From the NCBI GenBank assembly GCA_037693485.1, contig CM075351.1:159592501-159656500 (forward strand): a DNA stretch of 64,000 bases. The letters are read 5' to 3'. The notes beneath the pieces are model-generated. The model ran no database searches and was not told where the DNA came from. It saw only the letters and a program-made list of their open reading frames with translations. Positions 55,619 through 64,000 of this stretch are shown piece by piece. This DNA comes from Kitagawia praeruptora. Taxonomy: Eukaryota; Streptophyta; Magnoliopsida; Apiales; Apiaceae. Position numbers and translations under genes: made by a program. Position 1 is the stretch's first letter. Every line of letters begins with the position of its first letter.

Positions 55619-57203
55619 TGTAATAACCCGGATTTTTCAAGAAATGATTTTATTATTATTTCGATAATAATAATGTTTTTCCTAAAATGAGGAGAATTTT
55701 TTTTTATTTAATTATTTTCGGTTAAGTGGAACCCGGTCCCGTTTTAAAATTTTATTGACCTAGTAGATATCTCGAGTCAATAGTTTATTTGGGCAAGGGC
55801 TTAATTTTCAAAGTGTGGAATTATTCAGTGAAGATTTTTTTTTAAATTTACAGAATAGTTTGGTGATTTTAAAATCCTTAGAAAATGATTATTTTAATTA
55901 TTTGGGGATTTGCAGAAATTACTTGATTAATATATAAAATCAAGAATTTGAGATTTTACTAAAACAATAGTGTTTGTAGTATTTTTATAAAGCTCTGTAA
56001 ATTGTGATTTATGAATCACGATTATTATTTTTATGAATTGTTTTTATAAATTATTATTGATTTGTAAAATGCATATCAATTTAGAAAATTGAGATTTAAT
56101 TATTTCTTTCTCCAAAAGTCTTTAAAAATATTCTAGTATTTAATTGTACTAGAAATTTTATTTTTACAAATTAGAGTTTTTAACTCTAAATGTTATTTAG
56201 AGTATGTAGTGATTAATTGTATTGTTTTAATACACACACGTCACACATAGATATACACACAATACACACACAGCCGCACAAAAACACACACACACGGAAA
56301 CAGATCGGGGGATGGGGAGAGGAATCAGTGGGGGGAGAAAAGAGAAGAGGAGAGATTGGGTGATATAAATGTATGTATATACGCCTGTGTATGTGTGGTG
56401 TGTGTATACACGATGTTCGTGTGTGTATGTGGGTCTGGTCGGCGGTTGGTGGTCTTCCCGGTGGTGTCGGACGCGTGGGGGAGAGAGGGGGGAAGTAGTG
56501 GCTCCCGTAGCTGCGTGGATGGGGTGGCGGACCACCTATGGTCGTGGTGGTGCAGAGAGAGAGAGAGAGAGAGAGATGGGGGAGATTGATTTTCCGATGG
56601 TTTGATTTTCGGGCGAGTCGAATCGAAATCGGAATGGTATAATTTTTATATTTTTAAATTATGTATTAAATTGTCACAATTTAATTATTTTAAATTGTGA
56701 ATTTATGGTGTTAATTTTAGTAATTAGATTATATTTGAAATTCGAGAATATTGTTGTAAGTTCCGTATTTAATTCGGAGAGTCGATATTTGTTAATTATA
56801 ATTGTTCGGGTTTAGTAATTGTAAATTGCTAATTGTTAGTTGTTAATTGTTAAGTGCTAATTGCTATTATCACATAATGTGTGGTTATATGAGTGGGTTA
56901 ATTTGTAAGTGTCTACGTGTTAAATGATCTTAGTGATTAAAGTTAGTGATTTAGTGGATAATTGCTAGTTGTTTATGGTGCCGGTAAATGGTATGTGCTA
57001 AGTGCTATAAGTTGAGTCGTAGCATTTGTGGGATGTCATACTTGTCAATTACTTGGTGTGGTCTATATGTGGGTAAGTGATGACTTTACTAATTATGAAT
57101 GTTATATGTTATTTAGTTTAACTTCGAGGAGTCGTAAAGAGATCATAAGTTCTAAATGTCAGTATTTAAGGACTTGTGTAATTCTCTTCGACTAGTTCCT
57201 CGG

Positions 57204-57388
57204 GCTTACGAATATCAATGATTGATTATCACAAGTATAATTAATATGCTCAAGTGATATGATCATTGATATAGCGTAAGTAATAGTTAATGCTAGGGGT
57301 TGTTCCCTAGGGCTTACGAATATCAATAATTGATTGTCACATGTATCATTAAAATGCGTGAATAATACGATTATTGATGTAGCGTAAG
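57204..57388. repeat. Two tandem hairpin repeats in the giant LTR
   Basis: Unit 1 has arms GCTTACGAATATCAATGATT and ATCATTGATATAGCGTAAG. Unit 2, about 108 bp on, repeats the pattern with a few changes. The same pair exists at 34009-34194 in a different LTR copy, so it predates both. Confidence 0.75.
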
Positions 57389-59739
57389 TAGTAGTTAATG
57401 CTAATGTAAATTGTTATGTGTTTACTGCAGGTCGAGGCAGAATTCCTTATGTGCTAGGTACCGCATGTCTGGGCAGGTACTTTTCTTACTTGTTTACTTT
57501 TATGTTGCTGCAAGTTGATGCAGCTTTAATTTTTTTTGCAAAAACAGGGTTGAATTGTATTTGAGGGGTTGTGCCCATAGTCCGATAAATGAGTACCCTC
57601 ATGCCGAAATTTTATGAAAATCCCCTGCATTTAAATTTATTTAACTTATTTGACTTCAATGGTCTAAAGGCATGTTTTGGGTGCTAACTGTTTATGTATA
57701 TATGTGTCAAGGAATTCATTTCGAGGATTAATTGTGTCTTGGGGATTAATTGTCTATTTATGTATTAATTTGAGGATAATTATTGTCTCGAGGATTTATG
57801 TGCTCAGTTGAAGATTAATTGTGATTTGAGGATTAGGTATTAATTAAGTTGTGTCATATAATGTCAATGGCATTATAGTTGTATATGTTAAGTGGAGTTT
57901 GATTAAGTGTTATAATTGTGTAGCATTGTGATGTGTTTGGCACCGGAAGATGTCCACCATGTAAAGGGGACTACTTTCGTGTCATTGTCAATTGCTAAAT
58001 GTGTATGTTCATTAAGTGGTATTAGAATAATCAACTATAGGGAGGACACCTATAGTTTGACTTTTTGTGACTTAGTGGTAATTCTGAGTTATGTCTACTC
58101 GAGATACGAGGTTGGACTGACACGTACTCGTAACTATTTCAGTCCCATTAGGGTATAATCAAGTGGAGCGACGTACATCAAAATGGGAAGATCGAGGCGT
58201 CGTATAAAGAAAGGTAAATTACCTCCATGGAAATGCTTGGACGAGTTGCGAAGGATTTATTCGCGGGTTCTGTTTTCTGCTAAGGACCAGAGGCAAGTTT
58301 ATTTATGCATACTCTATCATTCAGAGTATCTGTATTTTGAAATATATGAAATGTGTGGATTAGATTTAAATTCGTAGTTGCAAGTTTTCCAACCATGTGC
58401 TTCCTCATCAAAACCAGCATATTTTTGGGCTTTGCTAATATTATTAAATTCTGCTTATGCCAATTGTCAAAATCCCATGACTTATAATGTTGTCGATGGA
58501 GACTGATAATTTATGACTCCCCTCCCCTTAATCTGTATCTTGTTTATAGAATATTGCAAATATTATAATTGAGTTATTTTCGATTAAGAATATCTGGAAG
58601 GATATGGATGGATGCTATTTAGAAAAGTTATTTAATTCAACGAATATTATTTATCCTATTCATTTAAAAGGGATTTTCATATCTAGCATTTACTTCTTAT
58701 TAACCGAGAGTCAGTGATAATTATTTTGATAAAGTACTTAAGCCCGGGAACTGCCGGAGAGATAATGTCTTGGTTTTGAATAGAAATATTCCAAGAGTTC
58801 ATTTGGGTGTTTGGAGGCTATTGAATATTTCAATAGTAGTAGTAAATATTATTTGAATATTTACTTTAATAAATAACTATTGATTTGGTTATTCCGTTAA
58901 AAAGGGGTTGTTGATTATTATTTATTTAATAAATATGGTGTAAATATTTATTAATTACCCTAAGTGTTTTAAAGAGTACAAAATGATATTTAAAGGTGAT
59001 TTAAGGACTTTCATAGTTTAAAATATTATATTTTGGTTTAATCTATGCAAGTGATCAAAACCTTTACTTTTAAATATTATTATATGATACTGCATTGCCA
59101 GGTATATTGTTACACAGTTTTGCGATAATCTTATTTTCCGGTTAAAATAGATTTGACCTTTGGAATATATGCGATCTTTTGAGTTAAGTATTTTATGTAC
59201 AAGTATACCTTGTAGCTCTAGATATAAGAGCATATTCATTGTTTAGACTCTAAACCGGGAGTCGGTATTTTGTGGGATAGAGGTAGTCGTGGAAACCCGG
59301 AGGTATTCCAACGGCAGATTATTATTTATTTTGAGGAATGTTATTTATAAACATTAATTATATTTCCGTGAAGTATGAATTACTTGGAAACATTCAAGGA
59401 TTATTATTTGAATACGATATCATTCGAGGAATTGTATTTGCTTACTAAATCTTTCGAGAAATGTTATTTGAGTATTATCTCAGTCGAGAAGTACCATATG
59501 AATATTATTTCTGTTAAATATGCTATTGGAAGGCATAACTGTTTTCGAAAGTATTTTATGATACTTGACTACGAGTTGATATTGGCTTATAAGCTAGATA
59601 TGAGATATATTAGTTATAAGCCAGGTTTTGCAAAGGCCCAGAGTGAAGGGCGTATGACTTACATTCCTTAAATATAGATCGGGAGTCAGCATTCTTTAAT
59701 ATATCATGATTACTTTCAGAGGAAAATATTTAAGTAGAT

Positions 59740-60080
59740 ATTTTCCCTTATTTATTTAATGAATATTATTTTAAATATTTCTTTGAGATAGTTACTTAAT
59801 GAATATTATTTTGAATATTCATTCGAGATTATTTAGTAAATGAATATTATTTTAAATATTCATTTGAACTTTATTTAATGGATATCATCTTTAATAATCA
59901 CTCAGGGTCGATTTATTCATCGAATATTATTTTGAATATTCCTTAAGGATTTAATTAAGTTAAATAATGAATATTATTTCGAATATTCATTCGATCATTA
60001 TTTATTTAATCAATATCTTTTCGAATATCCAGTTGAGCAATATCTTATATTAAGATTATTCCTTCAATATTTTTTACTTA
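59740..60080. repeat. AT-palindrome array in the giant LTR
   Basis: About seven modules like GAATATTATTTTGAATATTC, each able to fold on itself, spaced 40-55 bp. The reverse solo LTR has a similar array at 28110-28650. Confidence 0.7.
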
Positions 60081-61737
60081 ATAAATATTCTTTGAAATAC
60101 TTATTTAATTCTTCTAACTCGTTTCAAGAATGATTTACTTCATTCAAACATTATCTTCGACCTTCGAATATTATGTAAATTATTTCGGAGTCTTATTATT
60201 AATACTTGTAAAGGTTCTCAAAATTCCATTCTTCATTCAAATCTAACTTTCAAATTATAAGGGAACCTTACTTGAGAAATGTTAGTTATCTTGTTGACTT
60301 CCTGGTTATAAATCCTTCGAAATAATTCTTTTCACTCGCAACTTGATTGTTATGTGCTTATTGAACCCTTGTGTATCTTCTCATTATTCGAGAGGTAAGA
60401 TTATGGAACAAGTTGGTATCCATTAACAAGCAGCAGCTTGGGAAATATTGGTGAATTTTCCTTTCCAACTAGATACGACTACTTTGTGGAGTCCTATCAA
60501 CAAGTATTATACTTGGGGAAAGGGGGACGAACATTACGTTTCAAAGTTATGGATGTTAAATGAACTAGGAGATGCGTAAGTGACCCAGTGGCGCTGGTCC
60601 ATCAAATGGCCCAACCGTTGGCCGAGGGGGTTCAAGAGGGCGGTAGACAAGTAAATCCGTCGGTGCTTCCTTCTACAAGTAGTAAACAAGAGGTGGGGAG
60701 CATAACATGCGACTAATCATCGTGTAAATGTTATGTCTCATGGCGCGTCAGACTCCAGTATTAGTTCATCATCCAAGATTGGAATCTTCTGCAACACTAT
60801 CATTGTTGGCAGGGTTGAAAAGTGTTTGAAACTGGAATTGCAATATCTTTCTTGCAACTTCCTCTTTTATGAAAATGATGATATCTTGCTTATCTTTGGC
60901 ATAACAGATATTCCCTCGGAAATATAATTTGAGTTACCTTGTAACTTCATCCTTTATCTTACAATTGATGACTCTGTTGATACCTTACATAACATAAGTT
61001 GTGATAAGGAGGTTTTTGATATTGGATCACCTTATAACTTCATCTTTTAAGTTATATGTTGATATTCTGCTTATATTCAATATAGCAGATATTTTGCGGA
61101 AAGGTTATATTGAACTATATTATAACTTCATCTCTTACAACATACTAACACCATGTTCGTCAATGCATGGCGTACGGTTTCAAAGATATTTCAGAGCTAT
61201 TGTTATATTGCTGAGGTGCAGTCTCTTGATCTGTCAAGTGTTTTGACGAAAATGATATACATATATATAAATATTTTCAAGCTTGAGAATTATTGACTTG
61301 GTATCTCATAAATGGTTCATCTAAAAAACCTTGACTCTATGAGTCTTAAACTTATCAAGTGGTTAAAGAAGTTATATCCCATACAGAATATTGAACTGTA
61401 GGGTGTTGTGATAAAAATGATATACTTATATGTATATACTTTCAGACTTGTGGAATACTAAAAAGGGGACCTTTTTATAGTTTGGTTTCTGTTTGATGAA
61501 AACACTTGTAGTAGCAGTATATTGAACTGCATATTTTGAAGAGTTTTATTAAAGGTTATTGAGACTAAAACTTATACCATTTTGCTAAGGTATGGAGCTT
61601 ACTATGGTTATTATGATCTCAGATTGTTAATTTGATGTTATATCAAAGGTTATACTTCCCTTATTGAAATTCCATAGTTAAATGTTTCAGAAATGATATT
61701 AAATATCGTTAGATATTGATTACCCTTGTGTGTATTG

Positions 61738-61768
<31 letters not shown>

Positions 61769-62268
61769 GAAGTTCTATTATTAACTTGCTGAACAATTCT
61801 TTCGCTCATTCTTGCTTGTTTCAAATATTAACCTTTCAGAGGAAGGTAGACGGTTGAGGCTTATCTGCATGGCTCAGTAGAAGTAGGCAGTACGCCCTAT
61901 AAAGATGATATGATCCAGAAAAGCTATAGCTGGAGTAAGTTAAATGTAGGTACATTGATGTGTAATATATATTACTTTGTATTGAGTAGTACTAGTTGCT
62001 GGTGTACTTCCCAACGAAGCTATACTAGTAGTATAAGATTTGTAAGACATAATGCGATGTAATAAAATGGATGTAATGAAGATGTAAAGATTTCAGTTCT
62101 TGTTTCTAGCCTTATGACCTAAAAGATGCTTGGTGGTTGGGGTCGCAGAGTTATATTTCAGTTTTAATGATTACAGATGGTTTAATGTCGTTAAACAGGT
62201 AATTTGACATTGAGGATTTCCGCGTAGCTACCAAATCCTTGACCCCGGATTTGGGGGTGTTACAGAAA

Positions 62269-62285
62269 TGGTATCAGAGCTTAGG
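62269..62285 (+). other. Primer binding site of the giant-LTR element
   Basis: TGGTATCAGAGCTTAGG, the usual initiator tRNA-Met site, 4 nt after the LTR end. Confidence 0.85.
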
Positions 62286-62382
62286 TTATAGTAAACTAGA
62301 AACGAGAGTGATTAGGAGTGTGTATAGTTATGTGAGAACGTCAGAACTCATGTAGAGTTCCTGTTGGACTATTGGATATAGT

Positions 62383-62877
62383 GGGTGTTTGGGGTATCTT
62401 AAAAAATGTAGCTTATGACTTATAAGCACTTATGTCATATAAGTGATAAGTAGAGCATAACTTATAAGTCAGTAAAGTGTTTGGTAAATCAGAACTTATA
62501 ATCAGTAAACTCTTTGGGTAAATCAGAACTTATAAGTTAACTTTTTTCTATAATTTTCAAAATATTTGTTTTTTATATATAACAATGGATGTCAATGAAT
62601 AGATCTCGATGAGTAGAGAAATTTGAGATATACGTATCAATTTTCTAATGAATGGATCGAGAGATATATGGTTTTGAAGATTTGAAGGATATTATATATT
62701 GCGTATATCGAGAAATAAGTTATAAGCATAAGTTGAATGTTAGGATTTCCTAACATTCAACTTATGTGATTATAAGTTATAAGTTGAGCCAAAACTTATT
62801 TTGGCAAACACCCCCCATAAGTGCTTATGGCCTTATAAGGCATAAGTTCCGACTTATAAGGATAGCCAAACAGGCCC
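62383..62877. mobile_element. hAT-like MITE with strong palindromic structure
   Basis: Left end GGGTGTTTGGGGTATCTT, right end GATAGCCAAACAGGCCC, which are loosely inverted. ATAGT flanks both sides (62378-62382 and 62878-62882), shorter than the usual 8-bp hAT duplication. Repeated TTATAAGT/ACTTATAA words and a central palindrome around 62722-62772 allow folding. It is non-coding. Confidence 0.65.
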
Positions 62878-63814
62878 ATAGTACCAATGACTAAGTTAAG
62901 ATTGGAAAGCTATGCTGAGGAATATGTTGAGATAGACGTCACTTCTTGTGGTGATGAACGTCTGCTAAAGAATTCTCAGGGATAAGTATTGGTCGGCAGA
63001 GGCATAAATCGCCCGAGACCTAAGATTAAGATAATTTTAGGGGTTCATGGATGAAGTTATGTATTCCCTGAATGATAGGAAATTTCAATATGTTGATGAA
63101 GGAGGGAAAGCTGGCATCTGGTACTATGACAATGATGAGTTGAGATAGTATCCGTACTGTTAAAATTCCAAAAAGGGAAGTAAAACAAGATCCCTATGAA
63201 AGAGTATTAGCCGAAGTTGCGGGTATTTAAATCTTCTCGAGTTTAATAGAGTTTGAGGTAATATTACGAATAGATTGATGGACAGACACCGATTGTTTCG
63301 ATTGATTATAGAAGTAAAATGGTGAAGATGAGGTTGGTCAATAAAGATGAAATATGTTTTAAGAACCAAGACGGACTGAGAAACTCTGAGAAAGACTAGT
63401 ATGAAGGTTGTTATGCCAAAAAGGGATAAGCTTAAGTAGCACATGGAATTGTCATGAGGACAGGAACAGGTGGTATAAAGACGGTTATAATGGTGACTGG
63501 ATCTAAGTATGTATTTCCAGCAATGTTTCGGAATATCGCCCATTCGACATGTGGAATTCGTCGTTGCTAGGGGCGACACCGTGTCGAAGTCTTCTCAAAG
63601 AATAGAACGCTTGCGTGAGATGCTTGCGCCGAGTCGAATAGAACTCCTTACGATTGTAAGCGTCGATGGTTGAATCTTTAGCGACTATTACGAGTTGACG
63701 ATGACGTTGGTTATCGAGCACCTTAGAGTGTGCGTGAAAAGAAGAGCGTTTGAATCGAACGATTGTCCGTCAGAGGAGCCGAAATAAAATGGCATCCGTA
63801 GAGACCTTAGCAGC

Positions 63815-64000
63815 ACCATCCCCATTTGGGAATCATTTTGATTATCTCCCCAATCTGAATTATTTGACATCTCCCCATTTGAAAATTATATTTATTACCT
63901 CCCCAATCTGTGAATTATTTAACACCTCCACGTGCATTAATATTTTAATTACCTCCCTAATCTATGATCTATTTGACCTCTCTCCAAGCGAGAATTTTGA
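63815..64000 (+). repeat. Degenerate tandem repeat of about 54 bp
   Basis: Three and a half units containing ATCTCCCCATTTG, ACCTCCCCAATCTG and TTATTTGAC-type words. The array runs off the window end. Confidence 0.65.

Larger units (their letters stand above)
55619..62264 (+). mobile_element. Giant 5' LTR (6.6 kb) of a gypsy-type retrotransposon
   Basis: Starts TGTAATAACCCGG inside the gypsy 3 pseudogene and ends GGGGGTGTTACA, followed at once by a tRNA-Met type PBS, so it is a 5' LTR. Contents in order: CA/GT microsatellite and GA-rich patches (56230-56575), AT-rich stretches, paired hairpin repeats (57204-57388), AT palindrome array (59740-60080), a block shared with the reverse solo LTR (60390-60730), and an (AT)n near 61740. 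No coding frame has a recognised motif. The partner LTR lies beyond the window. Confidence 0.8.
62265..64000 (+). mobile_element. Leader region of the giant-LTR element
   Basis: Continues the element past its PBS to the window edge. No convincing gag frame is visible. Short frames on the minus strand (63160-63579 and others) have no motif. A MITE is inserted at 62383-62877 and a tandem repeat fills the last 185 bp. Confidence 0.55.

Overview
The window is intergenic DNA from a flowering plant nuclear genome, probably a eudicot, though the species cannot be placed from this sequence. It is AT-rich and made almost entirely of nested transposable elements: two Ty1/copia elements, a Ty3/gypsy Tat-type element, a decayed second gypsy element, several copies of a family with very long LTRs, a CACTA DNA transposon, a TRIM, and MITEs. 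There are no operons, rRNA or tRNA genes, or CRISPR arrays. The only ordinary host gene I can support is a broken remnant.

Layout. 1-1475 is the 3' part of a giant LTR. 1476-2392 is unassigned DNA and a Tourist-like MITE. 2312-22317 is a tandem duplication of about 10 kb. Each copy carries the MITE's right part, a fold-back element, the 3' LTR of a Tat-type gypsy element, a spliced gene running antisense to gag-pol, and the pol region. Only the second copy continues into a complete gag, PBS and 5' LTR, so 14154-24831 is a complete, apparently intact element with identical LTRs. The junction at 12290-12340 is a patch of templated filler.

25454-44238 is one copia element split by three later insertions: a reverse giant solo LTR (26646-31314), a forward giant solo LTR (32262-36595) and a CACTA transposon (37811-42165). 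The CACTA element carries captured fragments of a mitochondrial phosphate carrier gene and an LRR receptor kinase gene. A second copia element (44523-50536) sits inside the first exon of a host gene remnant (44379-51854, possibly TAF1A-like). Its own 3' LTR is split by a 1.1-kb TRIM. 51968-55618 is the 5' LTR and decayed gag-protease of another gypsy element. That is cut by a giant-LTR element whose 6.6-kb 5' LTR (55619-62264) is followed by a PBS and leader that run off the window.

How the parts work together. The young Tat element is the only one that looks competent. It has a single 1907-codon gag-pol frame with protease, RT, dual RNase H and integrase motifs, PBS, PPT, and identical LTRs. 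It also has an antisense three-exon gene with its own TATA box and a repeat-rich upstream region. The two transcription units converge with about 380 bp between their stop codons. The other elements record a sequence of insertions, solo-LTR formation and gene capture that can be ordered by nesting.
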